The translations under genes and the position numbers were made by a program. Of a DNA stretch of 64,000 bases, positions 32,087 through 41,457 are shown piece by piece (position 1 is the first letter of the stretch; each line of letters opens with the position of its first letter). The notes beneath the pieces were generated by a model, which made no database searches, had not been told where the DNA came from, and saw nothing but the letters and a program-made list of their open reading frames with translations. Origin of the DNA: Mucilaginibacter sabulilitoris (GTDB lineage Bacteria > Bacteroidota > Bacteroidia > Sphingobacteriales > Sphingobacteriaceae); the NCBI RefSeq assembly GCF_034262375.1, contig NZ_CP139558.1, forward strand, positions 1,302,001-1,366,000. Direction: 5' to 3'.

Positions 32087-34852
32087 ATGAAGAAATATCT
32101 ACAGACCTTATTATTCCTGCTGTTGTGTGCCACGGCAGCAAACGCAACAAAGCTTAAGGGCTATGTTTATGACCGTAAAACCGGCGAACCAATGGTGGGC
32201 GCCACGGTTAACCTCGATAATACTAAGAAAGCGACAACTACCGGTTTAGATGGCTCATTTGAGCTCAAAGATGTACCAAGGGGAAAACAGACCCTGCGTA
32301 TTTCTTATGTGATGTATAAAACCGTTGCAAAGGAACTGGATATATTAAAGGAGGATAACCCTTCCGTAAAAATATATATGGAAGATGCCAGTACCGCCCT
32401 GCAGGAAGTTTCAATATCTGCAAAAAAGAATGGGTCGACAGAAAATACAGCCAGGCGTTTGGAGCAGCAGTCAACCCAGGTGATGAACGTTGTATCCGGA
32501 AGGGCTATAGAAATATCGCCAGATTTAACCGTGGCCAACGTTATAGCGCGTGTTTCGGGCGTATCTGTTGAAAGGAACAGCAATGGCGACGGGCAATACG
32601 CCATATTGAGGGGTATGGATAAACGCTATAACTATACATTGGTTAATGGCGTTAAAATACCAAGTCCCGATAACAAATACCGCTATGTGCCGCTTGATAT
32701 ATTCCCGTCAGACTTGTTAGCCAGGCTGGAGGTTTATAAAACCCTTACCCCTAACCTGGAAGGTGATGCCGTTGGCGGCGTTGTGAACATGGTGATGAAA
32801 GACGCTCCCGACCGTTTTGAAGTAAACGCCAACATTGCCGGAGGCTATAGCCAGTTATTTTTCGACCGCAAATTTATGAGTTATGATTATGGGTCAATAA
32901 ACCACAAATCGCCTTCAGAAATTAATGGTAAAGCTTACCAGGCTACCCAGGCCGATTTTCCTAAGGGAACGCTGAACTATTCTTTAAAGCACCCCGCACC
33001 TAACGTGGTAGGCAGCTTGTCATTAGGTCAGCGCTTTTTTGATAGCAAGCTTGGCGTGCTTGTTGCGGGTAGTTATCAAAATACTTACCGGGGAAGCAAT
33101 AGTGTATTCTTTGATTCAAAAGTTGCCAGTACGGATAAGTTCGCTTCTATTACCAGCAGGAGTGACCGGCAATATTCAGAGCAGCAAAAACGTTACGGCC
33201 TGTTCTCAAAAGTTGATTACGTAATCGACAGCCGCAACAAGCTAAGTTTATTTAATACCTATGTTAACCTTACCAATATTCAGGTTCGCGATGAGGTTTC
33301 TATTGATTTTGCCAATAGCTATCACCCAGATCCGGGACAGGCCCAGTTAGGTTACTCAACACGCAGCCGTTTAACAGAACAGCAAATTTACAATGGTATG
33401 CTGCGTGGCGATCATAAACTGTTTAATGATAAATTAAAGGTACAATGGTCGGCGGTTTATTCATCTGCCGAAAATGAAGTGCCTGATAATACTTCAATTT
33501 CCCTGAATGGTGTCCGCGAAAATTATATAAATACCCGTACCCTATTGAGTAATGGCACGCCGCTTAACTATCGTTGGGAACGTAACACCGACGAAGATAA
33601 AGCGGGTTACCTTGACCTTACCTATACAGCGCCAATTGCAGGAGTTAATGTTGATTTCTCTGCGGGTGGTTTATATCGTGATAAGGAACGCAGTGGTTTT
33701 TATAACAATTATTCATTAACCCCGGTTAACCCGAACGCTGTTTATGGTGTGGATTTTCAAAATTATACCGACCTCAATTTTACGGTAACAAATCCGGGGG
33801 GTGCAGTAAATAACCCATTAACTTACGATGCTTCTGAAAAGATTGGTGCAGGATATGGTATGTTTAAGTTTACTACGAAAACTGTACAGGTTGTGGGTGG
33901 CGCACGGGTTGAACATACCAACCAGGGATATAACCTGCTTTTCCCGCAGGGCGAATTACGTCCAAAGGGCAGCCAAGTGTATACCGATGTACTGCCAAGC
34001 TTAACCTTAAAGTACTTTTTTACGGATAAAGAGCAATTGCATGCTTCGTATTTCAGGTCAATTAATCGCCCGGGGTTTTATGAGATAGTGCCGAGCAAAG
34101 TAGTGAATGAGGAATATGAAGAACGCGGTAACCCGGATTTGAAACGCGCTATAGCCGATAACTTTGATTTAAGATATGAGCTTTTTCCAAATGCATCTAC
34201 ACAATTGTTATTAGGTGCATTCTATAAATCTATCAAAGACCCAATTGAGTATATTTTTAAACCAGATGCCACCCGTGGCCAGGATATTTATTATACACCA
34301 GGCAACTTTGGTACAGCGCACAATTACGGTGTTGAGCTCGATTTTATTAAGTTTATTAATAAGTTTGGTGTAAAAGCCAACTATACCTACACACATTCAC
34401 GTATTACCACGCCAAAAGATTCGAGGTATATTGATGCCAACGGCGACTTGCAAACCAGGCTGGTAAATCAAACAAGACCGCTTTTTGGACAGTCAGAACA
34501 TATTGCAAATATTTCCCTGCTTTATAAGGATACCAAAAAGGGCTGGGATGCACAGGTGTCCGGAGCTTACACAGGCCCACGTATTAATACAGTTTCGCAA
34601 TTTTTAGATAACGATTTATGGCAGCAAGGTTTTATTCAGATGGATGCTTCTGTTGAAAAGAGATTTAAAAATAACCTGAGCGTATTTATTAAGGGCGGCA
34701 ACTTGCTTAACACCCCAAGCAAGCTGTTTATAAAAGGCACCAACCCGGCCAATGCAAATGTTGCAGGGCTGGACGAATCTAACGGGCGTACCCTGATCCG
34801 CAGTGATTATTATGAACAAACTTACCTTATAGGTGTACGCTATAAACTTTAA
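32087..34852 (+). CDS. TonB-dependent receptor with carboxypeptidase-like N-terminal domain
   Basis: 921 residues from ATG 32087 (MKKYLQTLLFLLLC). After the signal peptide come a CarboxypepD_reg-like repeat (LKGYVYDRKTGEPMVGATVNLD), a plug domain (TVANVIARVSGVSVERNSNGDGQYAILRGMDKRYNYTLVNG) and a barrel ending YYEQTYLIGVRYKL. It lacks the SusC signature and has no SusD partner, so it resembles receptors for small ligands. It is followed by a beta-helix lipoprotein and a phytase, suggesting uptake of inositol phosphates or other organic phosphate; this is inferred from context. Confidence 0.92.
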   Translation: MKKYLQTLLFLLLCATAANATKLKGYVYDRKTGEPMVGATVNLDNTKKATTTGLDGSFELKDVPRGKQTLRISYVMYKTVAKELDILKEDNPSVKIYMEDASTALQEVSISAKKNGSTENTARRLEQQSTQVMNVVSGRAIEISPDLTVANVIARVSGVSVERNSNGDGQYAILRGMDKRYNYTLVNGVKIPSPDNKYRYVPLDIFPSDLLARLEVYKTLTPNLEGDAVGGVVNMVMKDAPDRFEVNANIAGGYSQLFFDRKFMSYDYGSINHKSPSEINGKAYQATQADFPKGTLNYSLKHPAPNVVGSLSLGQRFFDSKLGVLVAGSYQNTYRGSNSVFFDSKVASTDKFASITSRSDRQYSEQQKRYGLFSKVDYVIDSRNKLSLFNTYVNLTNIQVRDEVSIDFANSYHPDPGQAQLGYSTRSRLTEQQIYNGMLRGDHKLFNDKLKVQWSAVYSSAENEVPDNTSISLNGVRENYINTRTLLSNGTPLNYRWERNTDEDKAGYLDLTYTAPIAGVNVDFSAGGLYRDKERSGFYNNYSLTPVNPNAVYGVDFQNYTDLNFTVTNPGGAVNNPLTYDASEKIGAGYGMFKFTTKTVQVVGGARVEHTNQGYNLLFPQGELRPKGSQVYTDVLPSLTLKYFFTDKEQLHASYFRSINRPGFYEIVPSKVVNEEYEERGNPDLKRAIADNFDLRYELFPNASTQLLLGAFYKSIKDPIEYIFKPDATRGQDIYYTPGNFGTAHNYGVELDFIKFINKFGVKANYTYTHSRITTPKDSRYIDANGDLQTRLVNQTRPLFGQSEHIANISLLYKDTKKGWDAQVSGAYTGPRINTVSQFLDNDLWQQGFIQMDASVEKRFKNNLSVFIKGGNLLNTPSKLFIKGTNPANANVAGLDESNGRTLIRSDYYEQTYLIGVRYKL

Positions 34853-34882
34853 AAACATTAATCATTATCAATTCATAACATG

Positions 34883-36136
34883 ATGAACTTAAAACAAATA
34901 TTTGCAGCTATGCTGATATCGGCTATCGCCTTTACCGGTTGCAGAAAAGCTAACCTCGATGTAGATACCAGCTCTAACGATGGCTCTGCTTTGGGCGAAA
35001 TATCAGGTGTATGGGCAAAAGGCAGCACCCAGATTATTAAGGGTGATGTTATTATCCCCGAAGGAAAATCACTCACCATTGAAGAAGGTGTTACCGTATT
35101 AATGGATACCCTGGCTAAACCCGAATTTATAGTGAGGGGAAACTTGTACTCTTTAGGTACGGCCGAAAACCCGGTGAAATTTACCGTGAACGATGCTTAT
35201 AAAACACCGGCTAAAAAGTTTGGTAAAATGTGGGGCGGTATATTGGCAGCTCCAACCTGCAGCGAACTGGTGCTTGACCATACTATTTTAGAGTACGGAG
35301 GTAATACTACTTCTGATGCCTCAACTTCGGTAAAACAAGGTTTATATAAGGCTACCGCCGGCGAAAACTTACCTGCGCTATGGTTTTCAAATGTAAACGG
35401 AAAGCTTATTGTAGTTAACTGTACAGTGCGGAATTTTCAGGAAGACTGTACTTATATTGAAGGTGGTAAAATCATTTTTGCCAACAATATATTTTATACT
35501 ACTGGCGTAACAGGCGGCGAGGCCATGAACTTTAAATCGGGCTGTTTGGCCGATGTTGGCTTTAATATGGTGTACAGCACCAATACCAATGCCTTAAAGC
35601 TATCTAACTCCGGCGACCGTACCCCGCAGGCTTATATCATCGCCTATAACAATACCATGATCAATACCGGCTGGCGCAGACCATCGGCTAAAGGTGGTTC
35701 TATTTGGGTAGAAAATACCGTTCATGTTGATTTGTATAACAACCTGTTTGCCAATACCCGTTTCGGCATAAAAAGAGATACCAAAGCGCCGGAAGATAAG
35801 CGCTCCGTGATCAGCAATAACCTGTATTTTGGTTATGATCAAACCACGGTAAATCAGTTTCAGCCATCAAACGATATTGTAGCTGGTGTAAACGATATTA
35901 TCAGTAACAAGGCTGGTGATAACGATCCTAAGTTCGTGAACTACCCTGAATCAACCCCGGTATTAAACCCCGATTTTGATCTTACCTGGGATTTTCATTT
36001 ACAAGCCGGATCACCTGCTTTAGGCAAAGGCAAAACCAACTTTACAAGGCACCATGCGGCGGGTATAACGGTTAACGGAATAACCTATACTTCGCCGGAG
36101 CCTGCCAATTATATAGGGGCTTTTGGTACAAAGTAA
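34883..36136 (+). CDS. Lipoprotein with right-handed beta-helix
   Basis: 417-418 residues (adjacent ATGs at 34880 and 34883). Lipobox AFTGC follows a hydrophobic helix. The body has the short repeated strands of a right-handed beta-helix (GKLIVVNCTVRNFQEDCTYIEGGKIIFANNIFY; NNTMINTGW; VDLYNNLFANTRFGIKRD). There are no clear pectate-lyase catalytic motifs. It ends with SPALGKGKTNFTRHHAAGITVNG. It lies 27 bp after the receptor and 58 bp before the phytase. It could be a surface-exposed binding partner of the receptor, occupying the place SusD has in glycan loci. No named family assigned. Confidence 0.75.
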   Translation: MNLKQIFAAMLISAIAFTGCRKANLDVDTSSNDGSALGEISGVWAKGSTQIIKGDVIIPEGKSLTIEEGVTVLMDTLAKPEFIVRGNLYSLGTAENPVKFTVNDAYKTPAKKFGKMWGGILAAPTCSELVLDHTILEYGGNTTSDASTSVKQGLYKATAGENLPALWFSNVNGKLIVVNCTVRNFQEDCTYIEGGKIIFANNIFYTTGVTGGEAMNFKSGCLADVGFNMVYSTNTNALKLSNSGDRTPQAYIIAYNNTMINTGWRRPSAKGGSIWVENTVHVDLYNNLFANTRFGIKRDTKAPEDKRSVISNNLYFGYDQTTVNQFQPSNDIVAGVNDIISNKAGDNDPKFVNYPESTPVLNPDFDLTWDFHLQAGSPALGKGKTNFTRHHAAGITVNGITYTSPEPANYIGAFGTK

Positions 36137-36194
36137 TTAACGCGACGTTCAATTAGCTCATCGCCCCTGTGTGGTGAGCTTTAACATATTATTA

Positions 36195-37319
36195 ATGAGT
36201 AAACTAAACAATTTTTTATTTGCCCCATTGGCTATTGTACTGCTCAATACCGCCTGCGGCCAAAGCCAGGTGCGCGACGATAAACAACCCGCTGTGCCAG
36301 GTATCACGGCAACAGCTATAAAACCGGCTGTTATTACAGAACCGGTACTGTTTGACACCGACGATCCGGCCATTTGGATAAACCCCGCTAATCATGCGAA
36401 AAGTCTGATAATTGGTACCGACAAGAACAGCGAAGGTGCCCTGTATGTATTTGACCTGCAGGGGAAGATTATTAAAGATAAAGTAGTACGGGGACTAAAA
36501 CGGCCAAACAACGTCGATTTAGCGTATGGCCTGATGTTAGGCGGCAAGCCCACAGATATTGCCATTACCACCGAGCGTATGACCCATAAACTGCGCATAT
36601 ACTCTTTGCCCGACATGAAACCTGTAGACAATGGTGGCATTGATGTATTTGTAGGCGAAACCGGTTTTGAATACCGCGATTTGATGGGGATATCCATTTA
36701 TACCTCAAAAGCGGGTAAAATGTATGCCGTGGTTGGCCGTAAAAACGGCCCGAAAGATGGCGGATATTTATGGCAGTATTTATTACAGGATGATGGTACC
36801 GGCCACGTGAAAGCTACTTTGGTTCGTAAGTTTGGTAAATACAGCGGTAAAAAGGAAATTGAGTCAATTGCGGTTGATAACGAGCTGGGTTATATTTATT
36901 ATTCGGACGAGCAGGTTGGTGTGCGCCAGTATTATGCCGATCCGGAGAAAGGCGACAAAGAGCTGGCCATATTTGGTACTACGGGCTTTAAGGCCGACCA
37001 TGAAGGTATCTCCATTTATAAATTAACCCCAACCACCGGCTATATCCTGGTATCTGACCAGGGAGCTAATCGTTTTCAGATTTTTAGTCGCGAGGGCACA
37101 GCGAAAAATCCGTTTGACCATAAACTGGTGAAGATAGCCAATGTAGAAGCGCACGAAAGTGATGGCTCTGATGTAACAGCTACTCCGCTTAACGATACAT
37201 TTAAACACGGTATTTTTGTGGTAATGTGTAACGATAAAACATTCCACTATTACCGTTGGGAAGATATAGCCGGCAAGGAGCTGAAAGTAAAAGCTGATAG
37301 CGCTAAATTACTACCCTAA
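36195..37319 (+). CDS. Beta-propeller phytase (lipoprotein)
   Basis: 374 residues from ATG 36195 (a GTG-started longer frame is less likely). Lipobox near LLNTACG. Beta-propeller phytase signatures are present: FDTDDPAIWINP, GTDKNSEGALYVFDLQGK, RPNNVDLAYG, ERMTHKLRIY, DHEGISIYKL, SDQGANRFQIFSRE and HESDGSDVTATPL. The Asp/Glu-rich loops bind calcium and phosphate. It hydrolyses phytate (inositol hexakisphosphate) to lower phosphates. Last gene of the TonB receptor unit, followed by a terminator; a lipoprotein phytase at the outer membrane would feed the receptor. Confidence 0.92.
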   Translation: MSKLNNFLFAPLAIVLLNTACGQSQVRDDKQPAVPGITATAIKPAVITEPVLFDTDDPAIWINPANHAKSLIIGTDKNSEGALYVFDLQGKIIKDKVVRGLKRPNNVDLAYGLMLGGKPTDIAITTERMTHKLRIYSLPDMKPVDNGGIDVFVGETGFEYRDLMGISIYTSKAGKMYAVVGRKNGPKDGGYLWQYLLQDDGTGHVKATLVRKFGKYSGKKEIESIAVDNELGYIYYSDEQVGVRQYYADPEKGDKELAIFGTTGFKADHEGISIYKLTPTTGYILVSDQGANRFQIFSREGTAKNPFDHKLVKIANVEAHESDGSDVTATPLNDTFKHGIFVVMCNDKTFHYYRWEDIAGKELKVKADSAKLLP

Positions 37320-37332
37320 TAAATATATATAC

Positions 37333-37369
37333 AAGGAAAACCCGCCAATTAAAACTGACGGGCTTCCTT
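37333..37369. terminator. Bidirectional terminator after the phytase
   Basis: GGAA-AA-CCCGCCA pairs with TGACGGG-C-TTCC (one mismatch in the inner stem) between the convergent phytase and DUF1223 genes; T-rich sequence follows. Confidence 0.65.
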
Positions 37370-37395
37370 ATTTATTCTGGTTTCGCAACCGCGAG

Positions 37396-38196
37396 TTATA
37401 ACGCAGCAGTTGACGTTGCGCTAAATTGAGCCTTTGTAGCGCTTAAAATTTCGCCATTGGTTTTGCTTTGTACAAACCCTACAACCTCCCAGCCTTGTGT
37501 ATTAAAGCCTTGCGGAAGTTTAATAGTGCTTACACCTTTTTTCTCCGGTGTTAGTTTCACAGGGTACAGCCCACGTACTATTTGGGCATGTGTTAGGGTA
37601 CGACCATCGTTTTCACCAGCCTTTACTTTGCTTACAGCAGATTTTTGTACTACGGCTAATAATAGCTTGTCAGTTGCTGAGCCGCTCGTTACCTGGTAAT
37701 TTACAGTAAGCTTATCGCCGTTTTGCTGTGCCTGAAGTGTAATGTTGGCCGAAGGTGAGCCTGCCAATCCTTCGGCAATAGCGTTGCGAAGGGCACGTTC
37801 GTCTGATCCTACAGCTTCAGATTTTCCGTTTATGACTACCTGCGGGGTGTAAACCTGGGCGTTAAGGGTGTAGCTGTATTCTTTTTGACGCTTTGAATAG
37901 TCGGCATTGCTGAAAATGTCTTTCCATCCCAACTGGTTCCAATAATCAACATGGTAGGCCAGTACATAAACAGGTTTCCCCTGTGATTCTTTTTGAATTT
38001 TGGCCAGTAATTCATCAGCAGACGGGCAGCTTGAGCAGCCTTCTGATGTAAACAATTCTAATAGGGCAAATCCCTTTCCATTTATGGTTTGATCGGCACT
38101 TTTAACGGGTTCTGTTTTATGGTTGATGGCGGCTCCTGCTACAATTGCCAGCAGCATAGGACCGGCGCAAAGACTTAAAAATTTAATAGGTTTCAT
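37396..38196 (-). CDS. DUF1223 secreted protein, thioredoxin-like
   Basis: 266 residues, signal anchor MKPIKFLSLCAGPMLLAIVAGAA. FALLELFTSEGCSSCPSADELL carries the CxxC that defines DUF1223. YVLAYHVDYWNQLGWKDIFSNADYSKRQKEY and AQVYTPQVVINGK complete the thioredoxin-like fold, followed by a beta-rich C-terminal domain. These proteins are predicted periplasmic thiol-redox proteins with no established substrate. It is transcribed alone. Confidence 0.88.
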   Translation of the reverse strand: MKPIKFLSLCAGPMLLAIVAGAAINHKTEPVKSADQTINGKGFALLELFTSEGCSSCPSADELLAKIQKESQGKPVYVLAYHVDYWNQLGWKDIFSNADYSKRQKEYSYTLNAQVYTPQVVINGKSEAVGSDERALRNAIAEGLAGSPSANITLQAQQNGDKLTVNYQVTSGSATDKLLLAVVQKSAVSKVKAGENDGRTLTHAQIVRGLYPVKLTPEKKGVSTIKLPQGFNTQGWEVVGFVQSKTNGEILSATKAQFSATSTAAL

Positions 38197-38402
38197 ATTT
38201 TCTGATGTTTTATTTAATTCAAAAATACAGTCATTACAGTCCGGAAAACAGGTAAAAAGAGCTCAGGTAGACATAATAGGGGCCTAACCCGGCGTTTTTG
38301 AGCCCGGAATAATTAGACTATGAATAGATTAAGAAGCACAGAGGTGAACAGCCCGAAAAGCTGTACGGAGCTTTCCTGGCTGTTGCTAAATATGGGATAA
38401 GC

Positions 38403-39164
38403 TTACCTGTTCTCGAGCCAGTTTAAGAAGAGTGGAGATTTTTCTTTGTTGACAAGTAATTTGTCGGGCGTTGGAATAACCAGCTTTACATATAACTTCC
38501 GCATAAAATAATGTTCAACTTCTTTTACAGCGCTAAAATTGATCAGGTACTGCCTGTTTAACCGGAAGAACTGAGCAGGCGATAACAGGCCTGCAACCTG
38601 GTCGAGCGATTGGTTAATACTGTATTCCTGCTGATCAAAACACATGATAGAAGTACCCTCGTTCCTGATGTAAAAAAAAGCGATAGTATCTGTAGCTATG
38701 GTAATATACTTGTTGTGTTTAAATACAAGAAAGCTCTTTTTTCCGGCCGGAGGTGCAATTTGCGATAGTAAGCTATTAATATCAGGCATAACGCTCTGCT
38801 GGAAAAAGTTTTTGAGCTCATCTACCTTTTTAAAGGCTTCGGCTATATCATTTTTTGAAAACGGCTTAAGTATATAATCCACGCTGTTAGCTTTAAATGC
38901 CTCAAGCGAATACTCGTCAAACGCGGTACAAAATATAATAGGGCACGAAACTTTAACCGATTTAAAAATCTCGAAACATAAGCCATCAGCAAGCTGAATG
39001 TCCATGAATATTAAATCGGGCTGCTGTTGTTCAGAAAGATAACGTACAGAGCTTTCCACACTCTGGAGCTGTGCAGTAATTTTTGCCTGCGGTTTTATCT
39101 CTGATATGATATTCTGAAGTGACCTGGCTGCCTTTAATTCGTCTTCAATGATGATTATATTCAT
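38403..39164 (-). CDS. LytTR-family response regulator
   Basis: 253 residues. Receiver domain with acidic pocket IIIEDE, phospho-acceptor Asp55 in LIFMDIQLADG and conserved Lys in DYILKPFSK. The LytTR DNA-binding domain covers about 145-253 (KSFLVFKHNKYITIATDTIAFFYI, FRLNRQYLINFSAVKEVEHYF). It overlaps the 3' end of the histidine kinase gene by 20 bp, so the pair is translationally coupled. Targets are unknown; LytTR systems often regulate envelope or nutrient genes. Confidence 0.93.
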   Translation of the reverse strand: MNIIIIEDELKAARSLQNIISEIKPQAKITAQLQSVESSVRYLSEQQQPDLIFMDIQLADGLCFEIFKSVKVSCPIIFCTAFDEYSLEAFKANSVDYILKPFSKNDIAEAFKKVDELKNFFQQSVMPDINSLLSQIAPPAGKKSFLVFKHNKYITIATDTIAFFYIRNEGTSIMCFDQQEYSINQSLDQVAGLLSPAQFFRLNRQYLINFSAVKEVEHYFMRKLYVKLVIPTPDKLLVNKEKSPLFLNWLENR

Positions 39165-40164
39165 GTATTAGCGGGAGTTTTATTTTGAATATTTTATCGG
39201 TAGTTATAATTTCAGCTTTCTTGTTTAACAGGTGCATATAACGCAGGTCAATATTTTTAAGGCCTACACCTAAAGATGAGTCTTCAGTCTTTTTTAACTG
39301 TAGCTGGTTTTCAACAACTATGGAGTCATCCTCAGTATAAAGCTTTATATGTAACGGTCGCTCTAACGACACCACATTATGTTTGATGCAGTTTTCTATC
39401 AGTAACTGTAAAGTAAATGGCGGAATAAGTGTGCCGAGATATTCACTGTCAATGGTATTTGTAAAAGTAAAGCCATCCTCAAATCTTGCTTTCAGCAAAA
39501 AATTATAAGCATCTACAATTTCCAGTTCTTCTGATAAATGGATGAGGTCTAATTTACGGCTTTCTAATGTAAAACGATAGAAATTTGCGAGCTTCAAAAT
39601 AAAGTCGACCGAGTTTTTATCATCGGTTTCAACCATGGCCTTCAGGGTATTAAGGCTATTGAACAAAAAGTGGGGGTTTATCTGCTGTTTGAGCAATTCA
39701 TACTGTGCGCCCAGGTTATCAGATTTGATGCGCTCCAGCTCAATGTTAACCTGCTGGTTTTTATAATTCTGATACATGAGATGTATGAACATGTAAAAAA
39801 CGAGGTTAATAAGTATACCCCTTACTTCAACCATTAACATCACCGGCCCGAAATTGATATGTGACAATATTAATTGCTGAATGGCCGCTAACGCCAGCAT
39901 AACGCCCAGGCCCAGCACCAGGCTGGTTAATAGCCGGGAATACGAGAAACTTCTGTTTTTTTGTTTAGACGGGTTTCCTTGCAGTGTGTATATGTTATAG
40001 TACCATACAAACAACGCAAATAAAGCCGTGATTGCCGAGTTTACGGCGGCCTCCGCGGTATTAAAATGCCGTTCTGCTATTTGTGGCACAGAGGCAAGCA
40101 AGCCCAGGAAAATTGAACTGATCCATATAATTCCAGGAGAAATTCTGAAGGGTGTATCTTTCAT
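39145..40164 (-). CDS. LytS-type sensor histidine kinase
   Basis: 339 residues. About four transmembrane helices in the first 140 residues, then the His_kinase domain with QQINPHFLFNSLNTLKAMVE (His of NPHFLFNSLN is the phospho-acceptor) and an ATPase part with LIENCIKHNVV and GVGLKNIDLRYMHL. No periplasmic sensor domain is evident, so the signal may be sensed in the membrane. It begins the unit with the LytTR regulator. Confidence 0.92.
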   Translation of the reverse strand: MKDTPFRISPGIIWISSIFLGLLASVPQIAERHFNTAEAAVNSAITALFALFVWYYNIYTLQGNPSKQKNRSFSYSRLLTSLVLGLGVMLALAAIQQLILSHINFGPVMLMVEVRGILINLVFYMFIHLMYQNYKNQQVNIELERIKSDNLGAQYELLKQQINPHFLFNSLNTLKAMVETDDKNSVDFILKLANFYRFTLESRKLDLIHLSEELEIVDAYNFLLKARFEDGFTFTNTIDSEYLGTLIPPFTLQLLIENCIKHNVVSLERPLHIKLYTEDDSIVVENQLQLKKTEDSSLGVGLKNIDLRYMHLLNKKAEIITTDKIFKIKLPLIHEYNHH

Positions 40165-40474
40165 TTAATTATAAATTACTTTCATGGAAATACAGATGGC
40201 ATCCGGGCAAATATAAGGTAAATTCTAACCTGCCGGCATCCCCGGTACCATGCCAAAACTTTTTACTAAGCTATAATAAGCAGCGTACTCCCGGTACCTA
40301 TTTATGGCTCAGTTAGACATTTATAAACTTAAAGCAGACGATGTACACTTTGAATAATACAACGGCATTTGCCAGTGCTAACTTCAAACTGTAAGGCATT
40401 AAAAAAACAAGGCTTCTACATTAATCAATGTAGAAGCCTTGTGCAGAACATTCAAGTTTGTAGCTGAATGCTAT
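40165..40474. other. Intergenic stretch with kinase promoter and terminator
   Basis: 310 bp. It holds the upstream region of the minus-strand kinase gene and the terminator of the small acidic gene at its right end. No convincing coding frame was seen. Confidence 0.6.
40400..40442 (-). terminator. Intrinsic terminator of the small acidic gene
   Basis: ACAAGGCTTCTACATT (40407-40422) and AATGTAGAAGCCTTGT (40427-40442) form a perfect 16-bp stem with loop AATC. On the minus strand it is followed by a run of T, so it terminates leftward transcription. Confidence 0.88.
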
Positions 40475-40708
40475 TTACTCTTTGTCTTTTTTGGCAGGTG
40501 GTTCGTCGTTATCGTAGTTTAAGGTATAAGACGATTCTGATGCCCTGAATGATTGGTTTAAAAGATCGGTGGGAGGCTCATCACTTTCCGGCGACGGTAT
40601 TCTTTCTTCATCCAGACCATTTGAATGCACATCCTGCTGGCTTCGCTGATCGTCTTTGTCTCCGTCTTCGAGGTCGTCAAGAGGGAGTTCGTCTTCTGGG
40701 TTAATCAT
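40475..40708 (-). CDS. Small acidic disordered protein, 77 residues
   Basis: Rich in Asp, Glu, Pro, Ser and Gln (EDELPLDDLEDGDKDDQ; EERIPSPESDEPPTDLL) with no hydrophobic core, so it is probably disordered. No family recognised. A strong terminator follows its stop codon and it starts with ATG, which support a real gene. Similar short acidic proteins are common in Sphingobacteriaceae but have no known role. It lies 95 bp after the alkylation-repair operon and may be read together with it. Confidence 0.55.
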   Translation of the reverse strand: MINPEDELPLDDLEDGDKDDQRSQQDVHSNGLDEERIPSPESDEPPTDLLNQSFRASESSYTLNYDNDEPPAKKDKE

Positions 40709-40803
40709 GGTAGTTAGTTTTAATTTTTAACTAAAGATACATCACAAAGTTGACAATCGACAACCGAAATTGTTTAATGCAATTACCCGTTCATTATTAA
40801 AAA

Positions 40804-41415
40804 TCAAACCGCCATTTGAGGTATATAACCCTCACTGAACATATTTACAAAAGACCTGGGGGTAAGTACCGTCAACTTTTCTGCTTCGGGCAACACAATC
40901 GGGTTTCCATAACCTCCGGGGCTCCACAAAAACAATTGGTTTTGCTTAAACAGGTGGGGTTTGTCTTTGTATAACACGAGTGTACCGTCGGGAAGTGCTT
41001 TGGGATTTTCCTCATAAGTAACTTTTGATTTGTCGGCGGCAATCCTTTCCGATTGAAGGATGTCGTCTATCCTGGCTACCGGGGTTTTCATATCAAAACC
41101 ATATTGCGGGTTACCCTTTAACCAAAATTCTTTAAAACGTATATGATCTGCGTACCGGCACTGAAAACAAGGGCGGTGCCCGGCTGAGAACGCGGTGGCC
41201 TCGTCTAAAAAGAAAAGCTCGGTCCAACGGTCGGGTGTCATCACTTTGCGGTAGCGCCCCCTGAATTCTAAAACGCAGGTGATCCACGCCTTTATTTTAA
41301 AAGGACGTATAATTTCTTTCTGCTCATTATGTATCACCCCTCTGTTCCCGAGCCACGCGCCGCGTTCGGGAGTTTTAATAATGTTGCCAAGTGGGTCAAC
41401 TCTGTTTTGTAACAT
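40804..41415 (-). CDS. Unknown protein with Ada-like GHRPCxxC motif, alkylation-repair operon
   Basis: 203 residues, cytosolic, no family I can name. ATAFSAGHRPCFQCRYAD (Cys83, Cys86, with His80 and His91 nearby) resembles the second half of the Ada methyl-phosphotriester domain, where GFRPCKRC supplies two zinc ligands. The first half (CxxxC, with the methyl-accepting Cys) is missing, and only one more Cys (Cys47) is present. The rest is basic and aromatic (FKIKAWITCVLEFRGRYRKVMTPDRW; LFKQNQLFLWSPGGYGNP). It lies 42 bp after the methyltransferase gene and should be in the same operon behind the 16-bp box. A DNA-related role is inferred; homology to Ada is unproven. Confidence 0.6.
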   Translation of the reverse strand: MLQNRVDPLGNIIKTPERGAWLGNRGVIHNEQKEIIRPFKIKAWITCVLEFRGRYRKVMTPDRWTELFFLDEATAFSAGHRPCFQCRYADHIRFKEFWLKGNPQYGFDMKTPVARIDDILQSERIAADKSKVTYEENPKALPDGTLVLYKDKPHLFKQNQLFLWSPGGYGNPIVLPEAEKLTVLTPRSFVNMFSEGYIPQMAV

Positions 41416-41457
41416 GATCTGTAAATTTAAACAATTGCCCGGCTTTATGTTTTTGCT

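Noticed and set aside
36155..36180. Hairpin AGCTCA...TGAGCT between beta-helix gene and phytase
   Set aside because: Short stem without a T-run and overlapping the GTG-started longer frame; insufficient for a terminator or riboswitch.
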